DNA of 64,000 nt from Pseudomonas sp. BN102 (GTDB lineage Bacteria > Pseudomonadota > Gammaproteobacteria > Pseudomonadales > Pseudomonadaceae): NCBI RefSeq assembly GCF_029871245.1, contig NZ_SSON01000078.1:264475-328474 (forward strand), read 5' to 3'. Shown piece by piece: positions 1 to 8,426 of the stretch. A program made the position numbers and the translations under genes. The notes below the pieces were generated by a model. The model was not told where the DNA came from. It ran no database searches and worked only from the letters and a program-made list of their open reading frames with translations. Within the stretch, counting starts at the first letter, position 1. Each line of letters opens with the position of its first letter.

Positions 1-305
1 TGGCCGTAGCTGTTGCCCCTGCCGGTATGGTCGCCGTCACGGCCATAACCATGGCCCTTGCCATCGTGACTGCCGGCATGGCCACCGCCGACACCACCGC
101 CAAAGCCGCCACCGTGGCCGCCACCGTGACCACCACCATGGCCACCACCGCCACCGGCACCACCACCGCCGCCACCGCCACCGCCACCGCCGTTGCCGCG
201 GGCATAGGCGGAGTCGACCAGGGACGCACCGCCCGGAAGGACGGTGCCGGCCGCGAAGACCATCGCACAGGTGGCCACGGCCAACAGGGTTTTCTTATTG
301 ATCAA
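1..305 (-). CDS. Secreted glycine/histidine-rich protein, 3' end outside window
   Basis: The reading frame leaves the window at the left edge, so only the first 101 codons are visible. The start is a TTG at 305, chosen because a GGAGG lies 7 bases upstream and the encoded N-terminus is a good signal peptide: Lys-Lys, a hydrophobic stretch, then a likely cleavage after an Ala-Tyr-Ala at about residues 33-35. The mature part is almost only Gly with interspersed His, as runs of Gly and G-G-G-H units, turning to Ser/Asp/Lys/Arg near the edge. No catalytic domain is visible. A metal-binding or surface role is possible from the His content but is inference. Confidence 0.6.
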   Translation of the reverse strand, partial: MINKKTLLAVATCAMVFAAGTVLPGGASLVDSAYARGNGGGGGGGGGGGAGGGGGHGGGHGGGHGGGFGGGVGGGHAGSHDGKGHGYGRDGDHTGRGNSYG

Positions 306-539
306 TTTGGAGCCTCCAGAGGCTTGTTTCACGGTTAGCCGTGAGACTCTCGCCGCAGGCGCAGGTTCACGTCCGGGAGACGAGCGGGCGATCCCGACGA
401 CGCCTGGTTCGACAGATTTTGAACGCGGTCATGTTTCGATCCCCTCTGAACTGCTTTTTTTCTGCGATAGTTGCCGCGCTCCCCCCGCTTTTCGCAGTCC
501 ATCAGCAGGGGAAAACCGTCCCTCACGGAGGCCAAGGAC

Positions 540-977
540 ATGACCAGAACCCGTACCCTCATCGCAGCATTCACCAGCCTCGCCCTCGTCGCCGGCTCCC
601 CGGCCCTTCTGGCCGACCCCGGCAAGAACAAGGGCCATGGCAACTCTGCCCAGCACGGCAACGCCAGTAACCAGGGTGGCCAGGGCAGCAACTGGTCCGG
701 GAGCGGCCCGCAGCTGGATATCGGGGGCATCCGCATCGTCCTCGACGACAACCGCGAATACTGGGGCAACGCCGACGCCCTGCCGCCGGGCATCCAGAAG
801 AACCTGGCGCGTGGCAAGCCGCTGCCGCCGGGAATCGCCAAGAAACTCGACGGCCGCCTGGTCAACCGCCTGCCCCACTACGAAGGCTACGACTGGGTCC
901 GCGCTGGTACCAACCTGATCCTGGTGGCAGTGGCCACCGGGATCATCTACGAAGTGCTGCAGGACGTGATGGATTGA
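540..977 (+). CDS. RcnB/CigR-family periplasmic or inner-membrane protein
   Basis: 145 aa. The start at 540 follows a GGAGG 8 bases upstream; a longer frame from 471 lacks a ribosome site. An N-terminal signal peptide (residues 1-24) precedes a low-complexity Gly/Asn/His/Gln segment (25-55). The C-terminal half has the family pattern: a repeated L-P-P-G-I (about residues 80 and 95), then a Leu/Tyr-rich segment and a terminal hydrophobic helix around 120-140. The family includes Salmonella CigR and the nickel/cobalt homeostasis protein RcnB. The biochemical role is not settled and cannot be read here. It is divergent from the Gly-rich gene to its left. Confidence 0.7.
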   Translation: MTRTRTLIAAFTSLALVAGSPALLADPGKNKGHGNSAQHGNASNQGGQGSNWSGSGPQLDIGGIRIVLDDNREYWGNADALPPGIQKNLARGKPLPPGIAKKLDGRLVNRLPHYEGYDWVRAGTNLILVAVATGIIYEVLQDVMD

Positions 978-1000
978 AGGACCTCCGCCGCCCTCTCCCT

Positions 1001-1137
1001 GTAGGGGCGAATTCATTCGCCAAGGGCGGCGAAGCCGCCCCGTAGGTTGGTGCGGGCCACGCTGGTCTGAGGAACGAAGCCCAACGTGGGATTGCCCCGA
1101 AAACGTTGGGCTTCGCTTAGCTCAGCCACAACCTACG
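1001..1137. repeat. Dispersed palindromic repeats, two types side by side
   Basis: 1001-1041 is a single arm of the repeat that starts GTAGGGGCGAATTCATTCGC and ends in a small GC hairpin. 1042-1137 is a different unit with ends GTAGGTTG and CAACCTAC and an inner inverted pair around GAAGCCCAACG / CGTTGGGCTTC. The first type recurs in full or as one arm near 2917, 3874, 10605, 14858, 39413, 44608 and 51271. The second recurs near 51379. They look like REP-type elements and fill the gap between two convergent genes. Confidence 0.75.
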
Positions 1138-1154
1138 ACGTTCCCACCCGCACC

Positions 1155-1808
1155 TTACGCGCGCTTGTTCAACACCCGCGCCAACCTGTCCCCACCTAAC
1201 TGGATCAGGCTCACCAGTACCACCAGCAGGATGATCACCGTCAGCATGATCTGCGTATCGAAGCGCTGGTAACCGTAGCGGTAGGCAAGGTCGCCCAGGC
1301 CGCCGGCACCGATGGCGCCGGCCATGGCCGAGGAGTTGATCATGGTCACCAGGGTGATGGTGAAGCCGCCGACTATTCCCGGCCGCGCCTCCGGCAGCAG
1401 CACGTTGCAGATGATGTGTCGGCGCTGGCAGCCCATGGCCTGGGCCGCCTCCACCAAGCCGAAATCCACCTCCCTCAGGCTCACCTCGGCGATGCGCGCG
1501 AAGAACGGCGTGGCGGCTATGGTCAGCGGCACCACCGCCGCCCAGACGCCGTAGCTGGTACCCACGATCAGGCGGGTGAAGGGGATCAGCGCCACCATCA
1601 GGATCAGGAAAGGGATCGAGCGCAGCACGTTCACCACGCTGCCAAGGCTGCGGTTCAGCAGACGCGCCTCGAAGATACCGCCGGGGCCGGAGGTGACCAG
1701 CACCAGCGCCAGGGGAATCCCCACGAGGAGCACGATCAGCGACGAGGCGCCGATCATCAGCAGCGTGTCGAGGATGCCCTGCAGCAGGCGATCAAGCATG
1801 GGCGACAT
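1155..1808 (-). CDS. metI: MetI-type ABC importer permease
   Basis: 217 aa. Inner-membrane permease of a methionine/organosulfur ABC importer: about five hydrophobic helices and the coupling-loop motif of the family (E-A-A-Q-A-M-G near residue 135), where the ATPase docks. I chose the ATG at 1808 because a GGAGG lies 9 bases upstream; an in-frame ATG at 1799 also fits. Either start overlaps the end of the ATPase gene, so translation is coupled. It is the last gene of the leftward sulfur cluster, so the solute may be an organosulfur compound other than methionine (inference from context). Confidence 0.85.
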   Translation of the reverse strand: MSPMLDRLLQGILDTLLMIGASSLIVLLVGIPLALVLVTSGPGGIFEARLLNRSLGSVVNVLRSIPFLILMVALIPFTRLIVGTSYGVWAAVVPLTIAATPFFARIAEVSLREVDFGLVEAAQAMGCQRRHIICNVLLPEARPGIVGGFTITLVTMINSSAMAGAIGAGGLGDLAYRYGYQRFDTQIMLTVIILLVVLVSLIQLGGDRLARVLNKRA

Positions 1809-2871
1809 AGCCGAGCACCTCCGCCTTGTCCGCCAGGGGCCGTGCCCGCTCCAGCAGCTCCAGGCCACCCCGCCCAGCCAACGCGGCGCTTAACAGCAGA
1901 TGGCCCTGGGCGCGGCCCTGGATGCGATCGATGCCGCCGTGCACCAGGCTCACCCGCGTGCCCAGGACCCGGGCGATGGCCAGCAGGTCCGGCTCGCGGC
2001 CGCTGGCGCCGGTGAAATGCAGGTCCAGCAGCAACTGGTCGGCGCCTTCCCGGGGTTGGCTGACCAGCCGTGCCAGCAGATCGTCCGGCAAATCGTGGCG
2101 CAGGGTACCGAGCAAGTTACGGGTGACCTCGTGCTGCGGATCACCGAATACCTGCCAGACCGGGCCCTGCTCCACTACCCGGCCGCGCTCCAGCACCACG
2201 ACCCGGTCGCAGATCTCACGGATCACCGCCATCTCGTGGGTGATCAGCACGATGGTCAGGCCGAGGCGCCGGTTGATGTCGCGTAGCAACGCAAGGATCT
2301 GTTGGGTGCTTTCCGGGTCCAGCGCCGAGGTGGCCTCGTCGCACAGCAGTATCTGCGGCTGGTGCACCAGCGCCCGGGCTATGCCGACGCGCTGCTTCTG
2401 GCCGCCGGAGAGCTGCGCCGGGTAGGCGTCACGCTTGTCCGCCAGGCCCACCAGCTGCAGCAGCTCGGCGACCTTGCGCTCGATCTCCACCTTGCCGACG
2501 CCGGCCACCTTCAACGGCAGGGCGACGTTCTGCCAGACCGTCTTGGCCGACATCAGGTTGAAGTGCTGGAAGATCATGCCCACCCGGCGGCGCAACAACA
2601 CCAGTTGCTGTTCGTCGAAGCGGCCGATGTCTTCTTCGTCTATCACCACCTGCCCGGCACTGGGCCGTTCCAGGCGGTTGAGGGTGCGGATCAGCGACGA
2701 CTTGCCGGCGCCGCTGCGGCCGATGACGCCGAACACCTCGCCCCGGCGGATCTCCAGGTCGATGCCCTGCAGCGCCTGCACCGGCCCCTTGCTGCCCTGG
2801 TAGGCCTTGCCCAGCCCCTGCAGGCGGATGTGCGGCAAGTCCAGGCGAATGTTGCGGTTGAAGCTGACCAT
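1792..2871 (-). CDS. metN: MetN-type ABC importer ATPase
   Basis: 359 aa. ATPase of the MetNIQ-type importer. Visible: Walker A G-R-S-G-A-G-K-S (about 51-58), Q-loop in the I-F-Q-H-F-N segment, signature L-S-G-G-Q, Walker B I-L-L-C-D-E, switch His in L-I-T-H-E, and a C-terminal extension of about 90 residues matching the ACT-like NIL regulatory domain of MetN. The start at 2871 has AGAGG 7 bases upstream; the frame stays open another 140 codons upstream but that stretch is the shadow of metQ and a repeat. The 3' end overlaps metI. Confidence 0.88.
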   Translation of the reverse strand: MVSFNRNIRLDLPHIRLQGLGKAYQGSKGPVQALQGIDLEIRRGEVFGVIGRSGAGKSSLIRTLNRLERPSAGQVVIDEEDIGRFDEQQLVLLRRRVGMIFQHFNLMSAKTVWQNVALPLKVAGVGKVEIERKVAELLQLVGLADKRDAYPAQLSGGQKQRVGIARALVHQPQILLCDEATSALDPESTQQILALLRDINRRLGLTIVLITHEMAVIREICDRVVVLERGRVVEQGPVWQVFGDPQHEVTRNLLGTLRHDLPDDLLARLVSQPREGADQLLLDLHFTGASGREPDLLAIARVLGTRVSLVHGGIDRIQGRAQGHLLLSAALAGRGGLELLERARPLADKAEVLGYVAHA

Positions 2872-2916
2872 GTAGGGCCTCTCGATATTCAGTTGAGTCC
2901 TGGGGTGAGCCAACCC

Positions 2917-3014
2917 TGTGGGGGCGAATTCATTCGCTATGGGCAGCGCAGCTGCCCCCTGGAAGTCCCACGGGCGAACCTGCGGTCCGCTCAGCGATTG
3001 AAATCGCCCCCACA
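2917..3014. repeat. Paired REP-like repeat between metQ and metN
   Basis: An inverted pair: TGTGGGGGCGAATTCATTCG at the left and GCGATTGAAATCGCCCCCAC at the right, with a small GC-rich hairpin (2941-2958) inside. It lies inside the transcription unit, between the binding-protein gene and the ATPase gene, where such elements commonly form mRNA hairpins that protect the upstream message (known for REP elements; not shown here). Confidence 0.75.
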
Positions 3015-3037
3015 ATGGCTCCGCCGAGCCGCATGCA

Positions 3038-3835
3038 TCACTCCCAACCCGGCTGGTAGAGCTTGCCGTGTGCCTTGTCCAGCGCCGCACGCACTTGTGG
3101 AGAATGCTGGTAGATATCCACGAACCGGCCCAGGCGGCCGTCATCCTGGTAATCAGCGCGGGTGACGAACTGGATGATGTATTCCTTGTTCTCGATGCCG
3201 TCGAACAGCAGCGCGCTGTTGGGGTCGAGGGTGCCGGCCAGGCGGATGTAGTGCGGGTAGCCCTGGGCCAGGTCGACGTCATCCAGGGCACGCACCAGCT
3301 GCACGGCTTCCAGCTCGATGATGTCGATCCCCTTCGGGTTCTCGACTATGTCGTCCAGGGTCGCCTTGTAGCCCACGCCATCCTTCAGCTTGAGCAAGCC
3401 GGCCTTCTGCAGCAGCTGCAGGCCGCGGCCGCCGTTGATGGGGTCGTTGGCGATGGCCACCTTGGCGCCTTTCGGCAGCTCGGCGATGGACTTGTACTTC
3501 TTCGAATAGAGCCCGACGTTGTTGATCACCCCGGGGGCGAAGGGCTTCAACTGGAATCCACCTTCCTTCTTGGCGTTTTCCAGGAAAGGCGTGTGCTGGA
3601 AGTAGTTCACGTCGATATCGCCGGCCGCCAGTGTGATGTTCGGCGAGTTCCAGTCGGTGAACTCCACCAGCTCGACTTTCAGGCCGGCCTTGGCGGCCTC
3701 TTCCACCGCCACTTCCAGCGGCGGGGCGAAGGCGGCGGTGGTGCCGACCTTGAGGGTCTTGCTGCCGGCGCCATGGGCGATGCCGGCGGCCAGGAGCAGG
3801 CCGAGGGTGAGGGTTTTCAGAAGGTGTTTGTGCAT
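3038..3835 (-). CDS. metQ: MetQ/NlpA-family periplasmic binding protein
   Basis: 265 aa. Solute-binding component of the importer encoded by the next two genes. It has a signal peptide of about 22 residues ending Ala-His-Gly-Ala. Unlike many NlpA/MetQ proteins there is no cysteine at the cleavage site, so it should be a soluble periplasmic protein, not a lipoprotein. The mature start K-T-L-K-V-G-T-T and the F-T-D-W-N-S-P-N segment are typical of the family. Its position directly after three flavin-enzyme genes for organosulfur compounds suggests it may bind a sulfur compound other than methionine (inference). Confidence 0.85.
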   Translation of the reverse strand: MHKHLLKTLTLGLLLAAGIAHGAGSKTLKVGTTAAFAPPLEVAVEEAAKAGLKVELVEFTDWNSPNITLAAGDIDVNYFQHTPFLENAKKEGGFQLKPFAPGVINNVGLYSKKYKSIAELPKGAKVAIANDPINGGRGLQLLQKAGLLKLKDGVGYKATLDDIVENPKGIDIIELEAVQLVRALDDVDLAQGYPHYIRLAGTLDPNSALLFDGIENKEYIIQFVTRADYQDDGRLGRFVDIYQHSPQVRAALDKAHGKLYQPGWE

Positions 3836-3867
3836 GGATGTAGTCCTTTGGAATGTCTTGATGGGAA

Positions 3868-5334
3868 TCAGCTTGTAGGGGCGAATTCATTCGCCAAGGA
3901 GCGTGCAGCGCTCCCGGGGTCCTCGAAGGGCAGACCTTCGGCCTGCTTGGCGAATGAATTCGCCCCTACAGAGGAAATTCGCCCCCTGGAAAAAGCTGCG
4001 CCGCGATGATCGACCGGCAACCGGTCCCCAGCGCCGAACAACTTGTGCCGCAGCGTCCCCTCCGCATACGCGGTCTTGTACGCCCCGCGCGCCTGCAGCT
4101 CGGGGATCACCAGGTCGATGAAGTCGGCGTAGCTTTCCGGGGTGACGATGCGGGTGAGGTTGAAGCCGTCCAGGCCGGTCTCGTCCACCCAGCTGAGCAA
4201 CTCGTCGGCCACCTGGGCGGGCGACCCCACCAAAAGGATGTAGCGCCCGCCCAGGGCGTGCTGCTCCAGCAACTGGCGGCGGGTCAGGCTGTTGTCCTTG
4301 AGCTTGCTGGCAGCCGATTCGATGGCGTTGGTCTTCACATAGGGAATCGGTTCATCCAGGGCGAAACGGGCGAAGTCGATGCCGGTAGAGCTGGCGAAGT
4401 GGGCCACGCCGGCCTCGGCGCTGGCGTAGGCCAGGTACTCTGCATGCCTGGCGCGGGCCTCGGCCTCGGTGGGCGCGACAATCACGCTGATGCCCATGAA
4501 CACTTTCACCCCATGCGGATCACGACCGGCGGCCAACGCGGCGGCGCGTACCTTGTCCACCTGGGCGCGGGTGGCGGCCTGGCTGTTGCCGCTGATGAAC
4601 ACGCACTCGGCATGCTCGCCGGCAAAGCGCAGGCCACGGGACGATGAGCCGGCCTGGAACAGCACCGGCGTGCGCTGCGGCGATGGCTCGCAGAGGTGAT
4701 AGCCCTCCACGTTGAAGAACTCGCCCTGGTGGCGGACCTTGTGCACCTTCCCGGGCTGGGCGTAGATGCGCCGCTGGCGGTCATTGACCACCGCGCCGTC
4801 TTCCCAACTCCCCTCCCAGAGCTTGTAGAGCACCGCCAGGTACTCGTCGGCCTGGTCGTAGCGGCGATCATGCTCCACCTGCTGTGCCAGCCCCATGGCG
4901 CGAGCGGCGCTCTCCAGGTAGCCGGTGACGATGTTCCAGCCGACCCGGCCTTCGCTGAGGTGATCCAGGGTCGACATGCGCCGGGCGAACAGATAGGGCG
5001 CGTCGTAGCTCAGGTTGGCCGTGAGGCCGAAGCCCAGATGGCGGGTCACCCCGGCCATGGCGGAAACCAGAAGCAGCGGATCGTTGACCGGCAGCTGGAT
5101 GCTCTCCTTCAGGGTCAGGTCCGCACCGCCCTGGTAGACGTCGTAGACGCCCACTATGTCCGCCAGGAACAGCCCGTCGAACAGGCCGCGCTCCAGCAGT
5201 TGGGCCAGTTCGGTCCAGTAGGAAAGCTTGCGGTAGTCGGTCGAGCGATCCCGCGGGTGGGTCCAGAGCCCGTGGTTGATATGCCCCACGCAGTTCATGT
5301 TGAAGGCATTGAGGAGTATCTGCTTGCGCGCCAT
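3868..5334 (-). CDS. FMN-dependent monooxygenase, NtaA/SnaA/DszA family
   Basis: 488 aa. Class of two-component flavin monooxygenases (nitrilotriacetate, pristinamycin and dibenzothiophene-sulfone monooxygenases) that use reduced FMN from a separate reductase. Recognisable parts are the N-terminal I-L-L-N-A-F-N-M-N-C segment, the G-L-F-D-G-L-F-L-A-D strand and the R-V-G-W-N-I-V-T core near 130. ATG at 5334 overlaps the TGA of the upstream gene as TGATG, so translation is coupled. The last 33 or so codons (3970 to 3871) are read through a REP element and the stop lies just beyond it, so the true domain ends near residue 450. In context it probably oxidises an organosulfur substrate. Confidence 0.85.
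   Translation of the reverse strand: MARKQILLNAFNMNCVGHINHGLWTHPRDRSTDYRKLSYWTELAQLLERGLFDGLFLADIVGVYDVYQGGADLTLKESIQLPVNDPLLLVSAMAGVTRHLGFGLTANLSYDAPYLFARRMSTLDHLSEGRVGWNIVTGYLESAARAMGLAQQVEHDRRYDQADEYLAVLYKLWEGSWEDGAVVNDRQRRIYAQPGKVHKVRHQGEFFNVEGYHLCEPSPQRTPVLFQAGSSSRGLRFAGEHAECVFISGNSQAATRAQVDKVRAAALAAGRDPHGVKVFMGISVIVAPTEAEARARHAEYLAYASAEAGVAHFASSTGIDFARFALDEPIPYVKTNAIESAASKLKDNSLTRRQLLEQHALGGRYILLVGSPAQVADELLSWVDETGLDGFNLTRIVTPESYADFIDLVIPELQARGAYKTAYAEGTLRHKLFGAGDRLPVDHRGAAFSRGRISSVGANSFAKQAEGLPFEDPGSAARSLANEFAPTS
3874..3970. repeat. REP-like inverted pair overlapping the 3' end of a CDS
   Basis: Arms TGTAGGGGCGAATTCATTCG and GCGAATGAATTCGCCCCTAC face each other across about 55 bases that hold two smaller hairpins. 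The whole element is inside the open frame of the monooxygenase gene, which only meets a stop at 3868-3870, so it supplies the C-terminal tail of that protein. Confidence 0.8.
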
Positions 5335-6542
5335 CAGATAGTTCCCCGGCGTGGCGGCAACTGGTCGTTGAGGTAGAAGTTGCCCACCGCGTGGTACTTC
5401 CAGCGCACCGGGTCGTGCAGGGTGTGCACGCGGGCGTTGCGCCAGTGGCGATCGAGGTTGTGCTCGGCCAGGCTGGCGCGGCTGCCGGAGAGCTCGAACA
5501 GTTTGCTGGCGGCGGCCAGGGACACTTCGGTGGTCAGCGCGCGGGCCTCGGCCACGCCTATGGAGGCTGCGGCCACGGTCTCGGCGTTCGGTTCGGCGGT
5601 GGCGGCATCCAGCAGGTGGCCGGCGCGGTCGAGGATGGCTTCGGCGGCATGCAGGCGGATGGCCAGGCGGCCGAACTCCTGGATGGCCAGCGGGTCGTCG
5701 CGGGCTTTGTCCACCCCCGCGTCGATCCAGGGCCGCGAGCGGGTGCGGACGAACGCCAGGGCGTCCTCATAGGCGGCGCGGGCGATGCCGGCATCGATGG
5801 CGGCATGCAGGATCTGGGCGAATGGGCCGACCGTGGTGGGCCGCTCGAAGGCGGCCTGGAAGGAGACCAGGTCCTCGGTCCTGACCGGCACATTGTCGAA
5901 GACCACCGAACCGCTGCCGGTGGTGCGCTGGCCGAAGCCGGACCAGTCGTCGATCACGCTCAGCCCCGGGGCATTGCGTGGCACGAAAGCCAGGTACTGG
6001 TGGCCGTCCTCGGCCACCACCAGGGTGGGCACGCGGTGGGCGTAGAGGGCCCCGGTGCAGTAGAACTTGCGGCCATGGATGCGATAGCCGGCGCCTTCCT
6101 TGATCAGCCGGGTGTTGCGGTCGTTGGCGGTGCGCGTGCCAATCTCGGCCAGGGCATTGCCGAAACGCTGGCCGGCCAGGGCGGCGGCGAACAGGCGGCG
6201 CTGCTGCACCTTGCTGCCATTCACCCGCAGCACTTCGAGGGCATAGAAATGGTTCTGCGGAATCTGCCCGAGCGAGGCATCGGCGGCGCTGATGATGGCG
6301 ATCACCTGCGCCAGGGTCACCCGCGAAACGCCCGCGCCACCGTGCTCCCTGGGCACGCTGATGCCCCAGAGGCCCGAGTGGCTGAAGACTTCCAGCTCCT
6401 CATGGGGCAGGCGCCGCTGGCGGTCGCGCTCGGCGGCACCGGGTTTGAACTCGGCGGCGATGCGCCGGGCCACGTCGAGGGCCTCGGCATCGTCGCGGAT
6501 GACGGCGACATGGGCCTTGGGTGCTGCTTGCAGTAAGGTCAT
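5334..6542 (-). CDS. SfnB-family acyl-CoA-dehydrogenase-like flavoenzyme (copy 1)
   Basis: 402 aa. Acyl-CoA dehydrogenase fold; this branch (SfnB, DszC-like) acts in sulfur acquisition from sulfones or sulfonates, using FMNH2. Visible: P-R-E-H-G-G-A-G-V near 60, D-W-S-G-F-G-Q-R-T-T-G-S-G near 190-205, which is the conserved middle-domain segment, and R-N-A-R-V-H-T-L-H-D-P-V near the C-terminus. The start at 6542 has GAGGAG 6 bases upstream. It is related to, but clearly different from, the gene just upstream, so the two look like an old duplication. The exact substrate is unknown. Confidence 0.82.
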   Translation of the reverse strand: MTLLQAAPKAHVAVIRDDAEALDVARRIAAEFKPGAAERDRQRRLPHEELEVFSHSGLWGISVPREHGGAGVSRVTLAQVIAIISAADASLGQIPQNHFYALEVLRVNGSKVQQRRLFAAALAGQRFGNALAEIGTRTANDRNTRLIKEGAGYRIHGRKFYCTGALYAHRVPTLVVAEDGHQYLAFVPRNAPGLSVIDDWSGFGQRTTGSGSVVFDNVPVRTEDLVSFQAAFERPTTVGPFAQILHAAIDAGIARAAYEDALAFVRTRSRPWIDAGVDKARDDPLAIQEFGRLAIRLHAAEAILDRAGHLLDAATAEPNAETVAAASIGVAEARALTTEVSLAAASKLFELSGSRASLAEHNLDRHWRNARVHTLHDPVRWKYHAVGNFYLNDQLPPRRGTI

Positions 6543-6552
6543 GACGAGCTCC

Positions 6553-7788
6553 TCAGATCCAGGAATGGCGTGCCGGCCTGGTGCCGTTGAGGTGGTAGGC
6601 GCCAACGGCCTGGACCTTCCAGCGCACCGGGTCGTGCAGGGTGTGGACGCGGGCGTTGCGCCAGTGGCGGTCGAGGTTGAACTCGGCCAGCGTGGCGCGG
6701 CTGCCCGCCAGTTCGAAGAGCTTCTCGCTGGCGACCAGGGCGATCTCGGTGGTCAGCACCTTGGCTTCGGCCACGGCAATCGAGGCGCGGGCGGCGGACT
6801 CGTCGTCGATGGGCGCGGCGGCCACTTCGTCGAGCACCTGCGCGGCCCGCTCCAGCAGCGCGTTGGCGGCGTTCAGTTCGGTCTTCAGGCGGCCGATCTC
6901 GGCGATGCTGTAGAGCTCCTCGCTGGCCCGTTCGACACCGGCGTCCACCCAGGGACGCGAGCGCTCGCGGATGAAGGCGATGGCGTCGTCGATGGCGCCC
7001 TCGGCAATGCCGGCATCGATGGCGGCCTGGATCAATTGCGATACGGCGCCCTGGATGCTCGGCACCTCGGCCAGGCGGCTGTTGTGGAAGACCAGGTCGT
7101 CGGCCACCGGCGCGTTGTCCAGCAGCACGCTGCCACTGGCGGTGGTGCGCTGGCCGAAACCGGACCAGTCATCGACTATGCGCAAGCCCGGCACGCCGCG
7201 CTCAACCAGGCCGAGCACGCCGACCCCGTCGTCATCGATGGCCTTGACCGCGACCCAGTGGGCGAAGAGCGCGCCGGTGGAATAGAACTTCTCGCCGCTG
7301 ACCGCCAGGCCCTGCTCGGCACGTCGGATGCGCGCATTGATCTCCAGCGTGTGCTTCGTATTGCGCTCGGGACCGGCATTGGCCAGCCGACGCCCGTCGA
7401 TGATGCCGGCGTAGACCTTGCGCTTCTGCGCCTCGCTGCCGACGCTGTCGATCACACTGAGCAGGCCGAACTGGTTCTGCGGGATCTGCCCCAGGGCCGG
7501 GTCGGCGGCGCAGATGATGCGGAACACCTCGGCCAGGGTGACGTGGGACACCTCCGCCCCTCCGTATTGCCGGGGAATGCGGATGGCGCCCAGACCCAGG
7601 CGGGTGAAGAGCTCCAGTTCGCGCCAGGGCAGCAGGCGCTCACGGTCGCGTTTCGCGGCGTCGATCCTCGCCTGCTCCGCCACCTCGTGCGCGGCGCGCA
7701 GGGCCTGTGCGTCGTTCTCGATCAGCGCCGCCGGGAGCAAGGGCGGGGCTTCATCACGCAATACCTTGGGTGCGGTTTCGATTGTCAT
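6553..7788 (-). CDS. SfnB-family acyl-CoA-dehydrogenase-like flavoenzyme (copy 2)
   Basis: 411 aa and first gene of the leftward cluster. Same family as the next gene, sharing P-R-Q-Y-G-G-A-E-V near 70, D-W-S-G-F-G-Q-R-T-T-A-S-G in the middle and the closing R-N-A-R-V-H-T-L-H-D-P-V-R-W-K. The start at 7788 is taken because the alternative upstream frame to 7860 shows no ribosome site and runs into AT-rich promoter DNA. Ten bases separate it from copy 1. Enzymes of this family are expressed under sulfate limitation in pseudomonads; the sigma-54-like site upstream agrees with SfnR-type control (inference). Confidence 0.82.
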   Translation of the reverse strand: MTIETAPKVLRDEAPPLLPAALIENDAQALRAAHEVAEQARIDAAKRDRERLLPWRELELFTRLGLGAIRIPRQYGGAEVSHVTLAEVFRIICAADPALGQIPQNQFGLLSVIDSVGSEAQKRKVYAGIIDGRRLANAGPERNTKHTLEINARIRRAEQGLAVSGEKFYSTGALFAHWVAVKAIDDDGVGVLGLVERGVPGLRIVDDWSGFGQRTTASGSVLLDNAPVADDLVFHNSRLAEVPSIQGAVSQLIQAAIDAGIAEGAIDDAIAFIRERSRPWVDAGVERASEELYSIAEIGRLKTELNAANALLERAAQVLDEVAAAPIDDESAARASIAVAEAKVLTTEIALVASEKLFELAGSRATLAEFNLDRHWRNARVHTLHDPVRWKVQAVGAYHLNGTRPARHSWI

Positions 7789-7935
7789 GGGTAAGGCTCT
7801 CTTCCCTGGATGTCTCGCCGCGGACAGCCGCGGCCTTGCATGCAGAGGGATAAAGCACAACCCATGCCTGAATTATTTTTCCTTTAAATTCAATTAGTTA
7901 TATGAAATAGCCAACAACGCCGAGCGAATTAAGCA

Positions 7936-7951
7936 GGCAACTTGCTGGCCA
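7936..7951 (-). promoter_or_regulatory. Sigma-54-type -24/-12 promoter for the organosulfur cluster
   Basis: On the minus strand the bases read TGGC-CAGCAAG-TTGC, with GG and GC dinucleotides at the exact spacing of the sigma-54 consensus TGGCAC-N5-TTGC. The predicted transcript start is about 135 bases before the ATG at 7788. Known background: SfnR, a sigma-54 activator, controls sulfone-use genes in P. putida. The match is 8 of 8 in the two core tetrads but not perfect in the rest. Confidence 0.5.
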
Positions 7952-7952
7952 G

Positions 7953-7970
7953 GTGTTGCTGGCGCAACAC
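7953..7970. promoter_or_regulatory. Inverted repeat next to the sigma-54-like promoter
   Basis: GTGTTGC-TGGC-GCAACAC is a perfect 7-bp inverted repeat with a 4-base spacer, starting 2 bases upstream of the -24 element. It could be an activator or repressor site. No known binding consensus is claimed. Confidence 0.4.
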
Positions 7971-7971
7971 G

Positions 7972-8189
7972 TGTCCGCATGACGTTTAATGCAAAATCTC
8001 TGCACTCAAACACCAATAACATTCATTAGCCCGCTACCCAGTCCGCCCCTTAGCATGCTCGACATCCCGACGCCCGGCCCGGCCGGGGCTTGCACAAGCA
8101 AGCCTCCCGAGGAACCGCGCGCGAGAAAAAGACGTTTCCATATCCAAGGATGGAGCCCCCACCCCCGGTGGGATTGAGGGGCCCCGGGG
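7972..8189. other. Intergenic stretch without a recognisable gene
   Basis: Between the sulfur-cluster promoter and the MITE-like element. The AT-rich block 7870-7915, just outside this stretch, is leader DNA of the cluster. Within 7972-8189 I see no coding frame with a ribosome site, no tRNA and no clear terminator, only G/C-rich runs near 8150-8190. Confidence 0.5.
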
Positions 8190-8385
8190 TCTGTACGAAA
8201 AGTCGCCGAGTGAAGGTCAGGCTAGGAAAAAATCGGTGAGGGTGAGGAAGCGGAATTGACTGCTGTCAATGAGCATTACTCGCTTCGCTCGCCCTTCGGG
8301 CCGCGCTGAAGCGCGTTAGCCGCGAGCGGCTTTCCGAACCGATTTTTAACGACGCATCACCGAACGTAGGCACTTTTCGTACAGA
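8190..8385. mobile_element. MITE-like element with 14-bp terminal inverted repeats
   Basis: TCTGTACGAAAAGT at 8190-8203 is matched exactly by its reverse complement ACTTTTCGTACAGA at 8372-8385. A second inner inverted pair is AAAAAATCGGT (about 8226-8236) and ACCGATTTTTA (about 8339-8349). The 196-bp interior has no coding frame. This is the design of a miniature inverted-repeat transposable element moved in trans by a transposase. I do not see a clear target duplication and no transposase gene is in the window. Confidence 0.65.
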
Positions 8386-8426
8386 GCCTAGCGGCCTCTC
8401 CCTTTATCAACTGCCCAGTACCTGCC

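Noticed and set aside
1792-3291. Long open frame extending MetN by 140 codons upstream
   Set aside because: The extra part is a shadow of metQ on another frame and of the REP element; the ribosome site and family homology start at 2871.
8226-8360. Possible tRNA or small RNA inside the 8.2-8.4 kb repeat-bounded element
   Set aside because: Several hairpins are present, but no acceptor-stem or T-loop signature; the outer inverted repeats explain the structure better as a MITE.
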